NCBI RefSeq assembly: GCF_019396345.1
Contig: NZ_JAHKRM010000049.1
Location: 18,520 to 82,519, forward strand
Source of the DNA: Nonomuraea guangzhouensis
Lineage (GTDB): Bacteria > Actinomycetota > Actinomycetes > Streptosporangiales > Streptosporangiaceae
Reading direction: 5' to 3'
DNA length: 64,000 nucleotides
The position numbers were made by a program, and so were the translations under genes. Shown here piece after piece: positions 55,955 to 64,000 of the stretch. Positions within the stretch are counted from its first letter, which is position 1. Each line of letters opens with the position of its first letter. The notes below the pieces were generated by a model that saw only the letters and a list, made by a program, of their open reading frames with translations, was not told where the DNA came from and did no database searches.

Positions 55955-56663
55955 TCACGCCGCCACCTCGCGCTCGCGGGACCCGCGCGGGTCGAGCACC
56001 TCCTTCAGCAGCCGGCTCTCCTCGGCGGTCGGCTCCCGCGTCTCGGGTACGTCCTCGGGGACCACCAGCTCGAACCCGGTCGCCGCGACCACCTCCGCGA
56101 CGCTCACCCCCGGATGCACCGAGGCCAGCCGCATCGACCCGTCCGGCGTACGGAAGTCGAGCACGGCCAGGTTCGTCACCACCCGCCGCAGGTCGTACGC
56201 CCCTCTGTCGGTGCCGAGACCGCTGACCACGTCCACCTGAGGCACGAACACCTTGGGGGAGTGCCGGGGGATCCAGTAGCTCGTCGGACCGCAGCGCGTG
56301 TTGCCCGGCGCGCCGCGCACCCCGAGCAACTGCGCCTTGGGCCGCGCCCAGTCGCCGATGCAGGAGATGTTCGAGTTGCCGAAGCGGTCGATCTGGCTCG
56401 CGCCGAGCATCACGTGCCGCCGGCCGTTCAGCACCAGCCACAGGTGATCGCGGAACGGCAGCCAGCCCTCCACCACCTCGGGCCGCTCGCCCAGCGCGGG
56501 CACGTCGCCCGTCAGCAGGCAGACGCCGTCATGCGTGAGCAGGTCCGGCTCGAACGTCAGCCGGGCCAGCCGGGCCGCCAGCACGGTCACCGCCCCGCCG
56601 ATCCCGGCCGCGAGGATCTCCCCGTCGCCCCTGAACGCCTCCGCGCAGGCGACCACGCACACG

Positions 56664-56677
<14 letters not shown>
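55955..56677 (-). CDS. ipdB: IpdB, beta subunit of COCHEA-CoA hydrolase
   Basis: 240 residues of CoA-transferase class I fold: VLNGRRHVMLGASQIDRFGN, VRGAPGNTRCGPTSYWIPRH, SPKVFVPQVDVVSG. IpdAB is a transferase-like enzyme that hydrolytically opens the last steroid ring (COCHEA-CoA). It overlaps the ipdA 3' end by 14 bp, as expected for a heteromeric enzyme. The C-terminal region (about 205-240) is acidic and variable. Confidence 0.82.
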
Positions 56678-57445
<768 letters not shown>

Positions 57446-57449
<4 letters not shown>

Positions 57450-58183
57450 GAGCCCTCCACGAAGCGGTCCCGGTGCCTGTCGCCCGCGCCCATCAGGTTC
57501 AGCTCGAACGTGAAGCCCTGCTCGAAGCGGTAGGAGCGCTTCACGTCCACGGGGTCGATGCCGTTGAGCGACTCCTTGGCGCGGCGGATCACGTACGGGT
57601 CCTTGTCCGCGATCTGGCCCGCCACCTCCAGCGCCGCGTCCCGCAGCTTGTCGCGCGGCACCACCTCCAGCACCGAGCCGAACGCGTGCAGCTCGGCTGC
57701 CGTCACGTTCCGGCACGTGTAGACCATGGCGCGCATGAGGTGCTGGGGGACCAGCCGGGCCAGATGGGTGGCGGCGCCGAGCGCGCCCCGGTCCACCTCC
57801 GGCAGGCCGAAGTAGGCGTCCTCGCTGGCCAGCACGATGTCCGCGTTGCCCACCAGCCCGACCCCGCCGCCGACGCAGTGGCCGTGCACGGCGACGATCA
57901 CCGGCACCGGGCAGTCATAGACAGCCGCGAACGCTGCAAAGCACCCTTTGTTTGCATTTATCAGGGCAGTGTGTCCCTCTGTGGCCTGCATCTCCTTGAT
58001 GTCCACGCCGGCGTTGAAGCCCCGGCCCTCGGCTCGCAGCACGACGACCCTGGTCTTCTCGTCCTGCCCGGCGTCCGTCACGGCTTCGGCCAGCTCGTGC
58101 CAAGCCCGCGCCGGCAGCGCGTTCACCGGTGGGACGTCCACGACGACCTCGGCGATCGGGCCGTCCCGCAGCGTGATTCCCAT
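57446..58183 (-). CDS. echA20: EchA20-type crotonase (HIEC-CoA hydrolase)
   Basis: 245 residues from ATG58183, after a GGGAGCGGG site. Crotonase fold: GRGFNAGVDIKEMQ forms the first oxyanion strand, AVHGHCVGGGVGLVGNADIV the second, and FGLPEVDRGALGAATHL the active-site loop with Glu129 and Asp131. In the HIP pathway EchA20 hydrolytically opens ring D (HIEC-CoA). It is first of the minus-strand operon echA20-ipdA-ipdB-ipdC. Confidence 0.82.
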
Positions 58184-58199
58184 CCCGCTCCCTGGTTGC

Positions 58200-58222
58200 A
58201 CCTAACGCTTGCTTGGTACGGT
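58200..58222. promoter_or_regulatory. KstR2-type box between echA20 and the SDR gene
   Basis: ACCTAACGCTTGCT (58200-58213) matches AnCAAGnnCTTGnT at eight of ten fixed positions, with a perfect right arm. On the plus strand TACGGT (58217-58222) is a plausible -10, placing the start at GTG58230 without a leader. The site can serve both divergent operons. Confidence 0.55.
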
Positions 58223-58229
58223 AGCACCC

Positions 58230-59000
58230 GTGACGGTGACTTACGACTACACGGGCAAGGTCGTCCTGGTGACCGGTGGGACCAAGGGGATCGGCGCGGG
58301 CATCGCCACCGCCTTCGCCACCGCCGGAGCCGAAGTGATCGTCTGCGCCCGCCACGACCCCGTACCCCCGCCCCCGGTGTCGCCGCCGAGTCCCCCTCCC
58401 CCCTCGGCGGGCACCGGGGTGCGGTTCGTGCGGGCCGACGTGCGGGACACCGACGACCTGGAGCGGCTGTTCTCCGGGCTCGACCGGCTCGACGTGGTCG
58501 TCAACAACGCGGGCGGGTCGCCGTACGCGCCGTTGGAGGGCACGTCACCGCGCCTGCACACGCGCATCGTCGAGCTCAACCTGATCGCGCCGTTGCTCGT
58601 CGCGCAGCGCGCGTACCCGCTGCTCGCCGCCTCGGGCGGTTCCGTCGTGATGATCGGGAGCTCCAGCGGCGCGCGGCCGTCGCCGGGCACCTCGGCGTAC
58701 GGTGCGGCCAAGGCGGGACTCCATCACCTGGCGAACTGCCTGGCCGCCGAGTGGGCCCCCGGCGTACGGGTCAACACGGTCATCGTCGGCCTGGCCGCCA
58801 CCGAGGACTCCCTCGATCACTATGGCGGGAAGGACGTGGGGACCGCCGTCCCGGCCGGGCGGATGGCCACGCCCGCCGACGTGGCCTCGGTCTGCCTGTG
58901 GCTGGCCGCGCCCGGCTACGTGACCGGGGCGCAGGTACACGTGCATGGAGGCGGGGAGATCCCCGCCTGGCAGAACCTGGCTTCCGACGACATTTCCTGA
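58230..59000 (+). CDS. HIP-locus SDR with proline-rich insert
   Basis: 256 residues from GTG58230, likely leaderless. TGGTKGIG (15-22), NNAGG (92-96), Ser144-146, Tyr157 and Lys161 are conserved, so it is a working oxidoreductase. Residues about 44-62 (PVPPPPVSPPSPPPPSAGTG) form a proline-rich insert after strand 2, close to the cofactor's ribose site. Its position beside echA20 parallels an SDR at the mycobacterial locus (Rv3549c region), implying a beta-oxidation or keto-reduction step; the exact reaction is unknown. Confidence 0.72.
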   Translation: MTVTYDYTGKVVLVTGGTKGIGAGIATAFATAGAEVIVCARHDPVPPPPVSPPSPPPPSAGTGVRFVRADVRDTDDLERLFSGLDRLDVVVNNAGGSPYAPLEGTSPRLHTRIVELNLIAPLLVAQRAYPLLAASGGSVVMIGSSSGARPSPGTSAYGAAKAGLHHLANCLAAEWAPGVRVNTVIVGLAATEDSLDHYGGKDVGTAVPAGRMATPADVASVCLWLAAPGYVTGAQVHVHGGGEIPAWQNLASDDIS

Positions 59001-59030
59001 TATCTCTGCCTGATCTTCTGGGAGGTCCGT

Positions 59031-59948
59031 GTGGGAATCTGTGACGGCCGCGTCGTGATCGTGACCGGCGCCGGGCGCGGCATCGGGCGGGAGCACGCAC
59101 TGGAGTTCGCCAGGCAGGGCGCCCGAGTGGTGGTCAACGACCTGGGCACCGGCCGAGACGGCGACGGCAGATCCGGCGGCCCCGCGCTGGCCGTGGCCGA
59201 GGAGATCCGTGCGCTCGGGGGCCAGGCGGTGGCCAGCGGCGACGACGTGGCCGACTGGAACGGCGCGGCCCGGCTGGTGAAGACCGCCGTCAGCGCGTAC
59301 GGCGGGCTCGACGTGCTGGTGAACAACGCCGGGTTCGTTCGCGACCGGATGCTGGTCTCCATGGGCGAGGACGACTGGGACGAGGTGATCCGGGTCCATC
59401 TCAAGGGCCACTTCCTGCCGCTGCGGCACGCGGGCGCGTACTGGCGCGAACGAGCCAAGTCCGGCGCCCCCGCAGCGGCCCGCGTGATCAACACCTCGTC
59501 GGGCGCGGGCCTGCTCGGCAGCGTCGGCCAGGCCAACTACTCGGCCGCCAAGGCGGGCATCGCCGCACTGACCCAGGTGGCCGCCGCCGAACTGGGCCGG
59601 TACGGCGTGACGGTGAACGCCATCGCCCCCGCCGCCCGCACCCGCATGACCGAGGAGGTCTTCGCCGAGACGATGGCCGCACCCGAATCCGGCTTCGACC
59701 CGATGCACCCGGCGAACGTGTCACCGCTGGTGGTCTGGCTCGGCTCGGTGGCGTCGGAGGCGGTGACGGGGCGGGTGTTCGAGGTGGAGGGCGGAGTGAT
59801 CTCGCTGGCCACCGGCTGGACCCACGGCCCACGCGCCGATCGCGGCGCCCGCTGGTCCCCTGCCGAAGTGGGCGACGCCGTCGCGAAACTCCTCGAAGAG
59901 GCCCCCGACCCACTACCCGCCTACGGTGCCCGGCCGTCTTCGGTCTGA
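59031..59948 (+). CDS. HIP-locus SDR, MFE-2-like hydroxyacyl-CoA dehydrogenase
   Basis: 305 residues from GTG59031, with GGGAGG upstream. TGAGRGIG (12-19), an NDLGTGRDGDGRSGGPA segment typical of 17-beta-HSD4/MFE-2-like dehydrogenases, NNAG (98-101), Ser157, Tyr170 and Lys174. It probably oxidises a 3-hydroxyacyl-CoA in C/D-ring degradation, in the place of the Rv3548c SDR of M. tuberculosis. It follows the previous SDR by 30 bp on the same transcript. The C-terminal 40 residues are variable. Confidence 0.75.
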   Translation: MGICDGRVVIVTGAGRGIGREHALEFARQGARVVVNDLGTGRDGDGRSGGPALAVAEEIRALGGQAVASGDDVADWNGAARLVKTAVSAYGGLDVLVNNAGFVRDRMLVSMGEDDWDEVIRVHLKGHFLPLRHAGAYWRERAKSGAPAAARVINTSSGAGLLGSVGQANYSAAKAGIAALTQVAAAELGRYGVTVNAIAPAARTRMTEEVFAETMAAPESGFDPMHPANVSPLVVWLGSVASEAVTGRVFEVEGGVISLATGWTHGPRADRGARWSPAEVGDAVAKLLEEAPDPLPAYGARPSSV

Positions 59949-60043
59949 GGCCCCTCTTCGGCGCTCGGCGGTTACGGCGTTTGGCCGTCTTCGCCGCTCG
60001 GCCGTCTACGGCATGAGGTCCGCTAGGCGTTCACTGGGGCTGT
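59949..60043. repeat. Degenerate GC-rich repeats between convergent genes
   Basis: Related units such as CGGCCGTCTTCGG, CCTCTTCGGCGCTCGG, GGCCGTCTTCGCCGCTCGG and CGGCCGTCTACGG recur across 59930-60020. They echo the last codons of the preceding SDR, as the array at 6233 does for its gene. Probable slippage product; it may also reduce read-through. Confidence 0.45.
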
Positions 60044-60574
60044 CTACCGTTTGAGCAGGTAGGCGCCCTCGGACAAGCGTGCACGGATCTTGGCGGCGGT
60101 CTGCTCAGCGGTCAGGCCGCCGGAGTCGAAGGCGTGCGGCTCCAGCTCACCCAGGTCGACGAACTGCTGGTACATCTGCAGCACCGGCTCAGGATCCGTG
60201 AGCGCGTCGAGCCCCCGCCCCGTGGCCCTGAGCAGCGTCGTCTCCCGGTCAGGCCGGAGCACCACATAGTGCAGCGGCGCGCGCCGTACCTCGGCGAAGG
60301 CGCCGACGAACCACGGCCCCACGACACCGTCCACCACCACGTGATAGCCACCGTCCGCGTACCCGAACGCCGCGCCCGCCAGCACACCCATGACGGTCTC
60401 GTTCTGACGCTGAGCCTCCGCCAGGTACGGCGCGATGCCGCCCCGCCGGATGCAGGCCCAGAAGTCATCCGTACGCAGATGCACGCTGGGCGTGACGGCA
60501 TCGGCCAGCAGCCGGGCCACGGTCGACTTCCCCGCCCCCGGAGGCCCGGACACGATCACTACCTCCATGCCCAC
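60044..60574 (-). CDS. P-loop small-molecule kinase/ATPase
   Basis: 176 residues. Walker A VSGPPGAGKSTVARLLAD (9-26); TDDFWACI after strand 2 is the lid-side Asp motif of gluconate/chloramphenicol-phosphotransferase-like kinases; a basic segment RPDRETTLLRATGR is the lid. A start at ATG60568 would be equally good. The substrate is unknown. It is transcribed alone. Confidence 0.75.
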   Translation of the reverse strand: MGMEVVIVSGPPGAGKSTVARLLADAVTPSVHLRTDDFWACIRRGGIAPYLAEAQRQNETVMGVLAGAAFGYADGGYHVVVDGVVGPWFVGAFAEVRRAPLHYVVLRPDRETTLLRATGRGLDALTDPEPVLQMYQQFVDLGELEPHAFDSGGLTAEQTAAKIRARLSEGAYLLKR

Positions 60575-60735
60575 CCCATACCCGCCTGCCAGATCACCTC
60601 AAAAACCCATAACCGGAGCCGAAATCCAGACACGACCGCCGTTACGGACCGTGACGGCCGGGTGGGGGAGCGGTCCTCCGACATCATTGACCCGATACGT
60701 CTCCCACGGCGCGCTCCAATGAATCGTGGTGCTCA
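60575..60735. other. Divergent intergenic region, P-loop kinase / membrane protein
   Basis: 161 bp between divergent genes, presumably holding both promoters. No operator-like palindrome stands out. Confidence 0.3.
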
Positions 60736-61197
60736 ATGAAGCCTCTGGCCGTCGTCATGGCCTCCGTCGTTCTCGTCGCCGTGCTGGGTGTCATGGGGAT
60801 CGGTCTGGGCGCCCTTTCGTTCTTCACCGCTCATGGCTGCGGCAGCGGCGAAGACCGGTTGGCCCAGTCCCTCGCGGCGCACGGCATCTTCGCCCAGCGC
60901 CCGTTCGGCGCCCGGCCACAGGGCGAGCGCACGGCGATCTGTGACGTGGATGACCGGATCGTGGATGTCGAGCAGGTCTATCGCCTTCGGGGCGCGGGGA
61001 ACGACGTGTTCGACTTCTACCGCGAGGTCGCCGTGAGGGACGGGTGGAAGCCCTCGACCGAGGAGGCGGACGAGGGCGGGTTCTGTTTCACCAAAGCCAT
61101 CGCCGACAAGGACGTCGATTTTTCGGTTTCGGTGGATAAGCCGGACATGTTCTATGTGCGCATGAGCTCCTCCATAGACGGTGGCGGCTGGTGCTGA
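60736..61197 (+). CDS. Membrane-anchored protein of unknown function
   Basis: 153 residues. A single N-terminal hydrophobic segment (about 5-32) acts as an uncleaved anchor or signal, followed by an extracytoplasmic domain of about 115 residues with four Cys (HGCGSG, ICDVDD, GFCFTK and the C-terminal Cys) that could form disulphides. No known domain is recognised. It is flanked by a P-loop kinase and a NIPSNAP gene with no clear link. Confidence 0.6.
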   Translation: MKPLAVVMASVVLVAVLGVMGIGLGALSFFTAHGCGSGEDRLAQSLAAHGIFAQRPFGARPQGERTAICDVDDRIVDVEQVYRLRGAGNDVFDFYREVAVRDGWKPSTEEADEGGFCFTKAIADKDVDFSVSVDKPDMFYVRMSSSIDGGGWC

Positions 61198-61212
61198 ACG
61201 CGAGTCGGCGTC

Positions 61213-61950
61213 TCAGCTGAGTGCTGACCGGGCCGTGGGGGCCAGGCGGAGGCGTTGCGGGGGAGCGGTCAGCCGGGACTCCAGCCCGGGCAGCGCCACC
61301 TCACGCTCTTCCGCGGGCCGGTCGAACCGGGCGAACCATATGAACACCTGCTCCCCTGTACGTACGGGCAGCGCGGGGAAGGTGTTCTCGGCGGTCTCGG
61401 TCTCGAAGCACGCTATCGGCGGCACCCCGGCCTCCTTGAGCACGGGGACGGCCTCCTGGGCGAAGAACTCGGCGAACCCGTCCCCGACGTGGTAGATCAT
61501 CGCGACGTACAGCGACTCCGGCAGGGCAGTGGCACCGATGGGCGGTCGCGCCGTACCCGGAAAGGGATCGGCAGCGGGCTGGAGAGCGTAACCGGGCCCG
61601 GACCCGTGGGAACGGCCGGGCGCGGACCCGTGGGTGGGGTCGGTGGAGAGGACGGGCGCCGGGCGTAGCAGCAGCACGTTGTCGGAGTCGAGCATCGTCG
61701 CGTTGGCCGCGTCCCGGTTGGCCTTCCAGATGGGACCGCCGTAGAAGGCCGTGAGCGCCGCTCGCCGAGCCTCCATATCCGGAAATTTCCGCATCCACGG
61801 ATACATGTTCGGATCGTCCAGATCCCGGAAGTGGCCGACCACCCCCATCCCGGCCGCCTCCTGCCCTTCGATGAACTCCCGCTCGAACAGCTCGATCAAC
61901 GTGTCGCGCCGCCCGGGCAGCAGCGTGTAGTTCCGGAACTCATAAATCAT
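61213..61950 (-). CDS. NIPSNAP-family protein
   Basis: 245 residues with two ferredoxin-like modules: MIYEFRNYTLLPGRRDTLIE opens the first (GVVGHFRDLDDPNMYPWMRK follows), and SLYVAMIYHVGDGFAEFFAQ opens the second. A Gly/Pro/His-rich linker (about 103-145, DPTHGSAPGRSHGSGPG) joins them and looks like another repeat-type insertion. The reaction is undefined; relatives sit near catabolic genes. Confidence 0.75.
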   Translation of the reverse strand: MIYEFRNYTLLPGRRDTLIELFEREFIEGQEAAGMGVVGHFRDLDDPNMYPWMRKFPDMEARRAALTAFYGGPIWKANRDAANATMLDSDNVLLLRPAPVLSTDPTHGSAPGRSHGSGPGYALQPAADPFPGTARPPIGATALPESLYVAMIYHVGDGFAEFFAQEAVPVLKEAGVPPIACFETETAENTFPALPVRTGEQVFIWFARFDRPAEEREVALPGLESRLTAPPQRLRLAPTARSALS

Positions 61951-62098
61951 GCGCGGATGCTACGAGCGGACAACTGACACCGACTGTCAGCAGAAATGGG
62001 CCAGAAGAATATTCTGATTACCTACAGCTACATAACTACTACGCTTCGTATATGATCGCTTTGGCTTTGATCCCACAACGTCAAAGAAAGTCACTGAA
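61951..62098 (+). promoter_or_regulatory. AT-rich leader/promoter of the small secreted genes
   Basis: This 148-bp stretch is markedly less GC-rich than its surroundings. TATGAT at 62051-62056 is a good -10, giving a leader of about 35-40 nt. No ribosome site better than GAAAGTCACTGAA precedes GTG62099. Confidence 0.4.
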
Positions 62099-62356
62099 GT
62101 GATCAAGAAGTTGCGTGTCACCGGTGCCGTCATGGCGGCGGCCGCCGGCGTCACCCTGCCGGCCGCACCCGCCCAGGCGGACGGCTGGAGCGACAACTGG
62201 AGCGGCAACGTCTACTCGACCCAGTCCGGCAACAGCCTCGGCGACATCGCGGCGTTCAACGAGGGCGCCGGCAACGCGACCAACGTCAACAACATCAACG
62301 GCATAGCCACCACGGCGTCCAACGGCGGCACCACGGTGACGTACATCTTCTACTGA
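62099..62356 (+). CDS. Small secreted Asn/Gly-rich protein 1
   Basis: 85 residues from GTG62099. Signal peptide with AQA cleavage near residue 28 (MIKKLRVTGAVMAAAAGVTL). The mature 57 residues contain STQSGNSLGDIAAFNEGAGN then ATNVNNINGIATTASNG: a repeat of Ser/Gln/Gly/Asn turns separated by short hydrophobics, with no Cys. It resembles beta-rich aggregating surface proteins in composition, but it lacks chaplin motifs. Paralogue at 62440. Function unknown. Confidence 0.65.
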   Translation: MIKKLRVTGAVMAAAAGVTLPAAPAQADGWSDNWSGNVYSTQSGNSLGDIAAFNEGAGNATNVNNINGIATTASNGGTTVTYIFY

Positions 62357-62439
62357 CCCCGATCCCCCTTCCCCGCACACCGGTCGCCATCGTCCGACGG
62401 AGTCCCCAGTCCACGAGAACCCTCCGGAAGGAAGCCGAA

Positions 62440-62688
62440 ATGATCAAGAAGCTCTGCACCACCGGAATCGTCGTCGCCGCGGGCACGGTCCTGATGGCCG
62501 CTCCCGCCCAGGCCGACACCGACAACCGCAGCTCCAACTCCGCATCCACCCAGTCGGGCAACATCTTCGGCAACCTCCAGGTCAGAAACGCCGGTAGCGG
62601 TTCCAGCACCAACGTCACCAACGTCAACGGCAACGCCGCCACGGCCACCGGCCGCAGCGGCGTAGGCGTGAGCACCACCACCGACTAG
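62440..62688 (+). CDS. Small secreted Asn/Gly-rich protein 2
   Basis: 82 residues from ATG62440 (GGAAGGA upstream). Signal peptide MIKKLCTTGIVVAAGTVLMA, cleavage near AQA (residue 25). Mature STQSGNIFGNLQVRNAGSGS then STNVTNVNGNAATATG aligns with the neighbour at 62099: STQSGN, then NxGxG, then TNVxNxNGxA. Tandem paralogues 83 bp apart. It is probably a surface or spore-coat structural protein; the assignment is compositional. Confidence 0.65.
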   Translation: MIKKLCTTGIVVAAGTVLMAAPAQADTDNRSSNSASTQSGNIFGNLQVRNAGSGSSTNVTNVNGNAATATGRSGVGVSTTTD

Positions 62689-62768
62689 GGGCCGAAGCTG
62701 AGCACCGGGTCCGGATCCGCCGCCAAGATGACAAGTCGGGCCCGGAACGGCTGAACTAACATCTCGGC

Positions 62769-63584
62769 GTGTCTATCTGTGCGTATGCGACGTTTTACAA
62801 CCCCGAAGACCATGACGATGAGCGCGACGGGGTTCTGGCCGCGTGGCGCGAGGCGGGCATCGAGGGCCGTGCCGAGCAATGGGACGATCCGACGGTCGAC
62901 TGGAGCGCCTACGACGCGGTGGTGGTCCGGTCGGTCTGGGACTACCTCGACCGCCGCGCCGACTTCCTCGCCTGGGCCCGCCGGGTAGAGCGCGGGACCA
63001 AACTGCTCAACCCGGCCGCCGTGCTCGAATCCAACACCGACAAGACCTATCTCCGAGAGCTGGGTGTGCCCATCGTGCCGACCCACTGGTCTCCGGAGCG
63101 CCTGCCCTACTGGGAGGAGTATGTCGTCAAACCCGCCATCTCGGCGGGTGCCCGAGACACGATCAGGACCACCGACCGAGGCCGGGCCGAGGCGCACGCC
63201 GCCGCGCTGGCGGCAGCCGGACGCGTCCCCATGATCCAGCCCTACCTCGACATGGTCGAGTCGGAGGGCGAGACCTCGCTGCTCTATTTCAACCGCCGGT
63301 TCAGCCATGCGGTCCGGCGCACCCCCATGCTCACCCCGGGAAAGACGGGCGCGGACCAGGTTCTGGCGGATCCGCGCACACCGGCCCCGGACCAGGTCGA
63401 ACTCGCTGAGAAGGTGCTTGCCGCCATCCCCCAGGCCCTTCTTTACGCCAGGATCGACCTGGTCCGGCTCCCCGACGGCAGCCCGGTGGTCATGGAGATC
63501 GAGCTCACGGAGCCGTACCTTTACCTGCGCTACGAACCCCGCGCGTTCGCGAACCTCGCCACCGCGCTGCGTGAGCTGCTCTGA
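62769..63584 (+). CDS. ATP-grasp family protein
   Basis: 271 residues from GTG62769; TAACAT at 62757-62762 suggests a leaderless message. ATP-grasp pattern: LESNTDKTYLRELGVPIVPT, WEEYVVKPAISAGARDTIRT, MIQPYLDMVESEGETSLLYF, LLYARIDLVRLPDGSPVVME. The final VVMEIELTEPYLYLRYEP holds the metal-binding Glu/Asn positions. It forms a carboxylate-amine or similar bond; the substrate is unknown. It is followed by the transposase. Confidence 0.8.
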   Translation: MSICAYATFYNPEDHDDERDGVLAAWREAGIEGRAEQWDDPTVDWSAYDAVVVRSVWDYLDRRADFLAWARRVERGTKLLNPAAVLESNTDKTYLRELGVPIVPTHWSPERLPYWEEYVVKPAISAGARDTIRTTDRGRAEAHAAALAAAGRVPMIQPYLDMVESEGETSLLYFNRRFSHAVRRTPMLTPGKTGADQVLADPRTPAPDQVELAEKVLAAIPQALLYARIDLVRLPDGSPVVMEIELTEPYLYLRYEPRAFANLATALRELL

Positions 63585-63620
63585 GCTCCCCCAGGGACTA
63601 GACGAGTAGTTTCTATGTGA

Positions 63621-64000
63621 TCAGTGATCGAAGGCGATCAGCGACCTGGCGATAGGCGCGCCGGTGGTGTGGTTGTGCCAGATGGCGGCGGCCATCGCCA
63701 GGATCCGCTGCGCGACGCGGACGGCGACGCCCTCGAAGGTCCGTCCGCCGTGCTGCTCGAGATCGAGCTGGCCTTTGAGGGTGTCGTTGACTGACTCGAT
63801 CAGCTGACGTACCGACTTCAGCAGCGGCTCGCCCGGTCGGGACTTCTCCCGTTTGAAGCTGGGCCGCAGCAGCTGGACGCCGCGTGCAGCCATGCCGGCC
63901 TCGAACGTGCGGGAGGCGAATCCCTTGTCGGCGATCAGCAGCAGGCCGGGCCGGTTGGCTGCCAGCTGCGGTTCCCGGTCCAGCATCGCCGCCAGCACCT
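63621..64000 (-). mobile_element. IS982-type transposase, 3' part
   Basis: The minus-strand frame runs off the window end; the visible 125 residues are the C-terminal DDE region: LLLIADKGFASRTFEAGMAA, LRPSFKREKSRPGEPLLKSV, RQLIESVNDTLKGQLDLEQH. The LLIADKGF Asp and LIESVNDT Glu are the second and third catalytic acids of IS982/IS4-like transposases. It ends 36 bp from the ATP-grasp stop. The element's other end is outside the window. Confidence 0.8.

Overview
The window is GC-rich, densely coding DNA from a filamentous actinobacterium. The gene types (TetR, WYL, RpiR and ECF41 regulators, Ser/Thr kinases, Tat lipoproteins), the many leaderless GTG starts and the overall style fit Streptosporangiales such as Nonomuraea or Streptosporangium. 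The genus is inferred; no rRNA is present. No rRNA, tRNA, CRISPR array, phage or replication origin was seen.

Layout. 0-5.3 kb: rhomboid protease-like gene, a decayed segment, an NmrA-like gene divergent from a WYL regulator, and a large membrane CHAP protein. 5.6-11.7 kb: a PaaI-type thioesterase behind two KstR-type boxes, then a minus-strand CoA operon (DUF35 OB-fold, VOC, AMP-forming ligase, ADP-forming ligase, SDR). 11.7-22.8 kb: Ser/Thr kinase, then an oxidative/hydrolytic set (isochorismatase-like, SDR, serine hydrolase, cyclase, P450 with TetR, FadD-like, LLM oxidoreductase) and an M20 peptidase. 22.8-26 kb: a two-component pair made of a cNMP-domain histidine kinase and a response regulator fused to a thioredoxin-reductase-like domain. 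26-31.6 kb: TetR, an ECF41 sigma unit with its epimerase and recognisable promoter, ThuA, an alpha/beta-hydrolase remnant, MerR and LysR. 31.8-33 kb: Ltp2/thiolase-like gene.

33-46.1 kb holds two tandem paralogous amino-sugar modules. Each has a BadF-type kinase divergent from RpiR - UPF0309 SIS protein - substrate-binding lipoprotein - two permeases. The first resembles DasABC and also carries a CBM-GH16 enzyme; the second resembles NgcEFG. Neither encodes an ATPase, so a shared MsiK-type ATPase elsewhere is expected. 46-50 kb: APH-like kinase, metE and a divergent LysR gene.

50.1-59.9 kb is a steroid C/D-ring (HIP) degradation locus: kstR2 (overlapped by alkD), fadA6, ipdC, ipdB, ipdA, echA20 and two SDRs, with KstR2-type palindromes in both divergent promoters. 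A NagZ-like GH3 gene and a pentapeptide-repeat gene sit inside it. 60-64 kb: P-loop kinase, membrane protein, NIPSNAP, two paralogous small secreted proteins, an ATP-grasp protein, and an IS982-type transposase cut by the window end.

The linking theme is CoA-thioester catabolism of polycyclic or aliphatic compounds. CAAGCG-type palindromes recur upstream of the KstR2 locus, the CoA operon, the isochorismatase/SDR pair, the LLM/FadD operon and the Ltp2-like gene, which suggests one dispersed regulon or several related TetR regulons. The second theme is amino-sugar import and phosphorylation.
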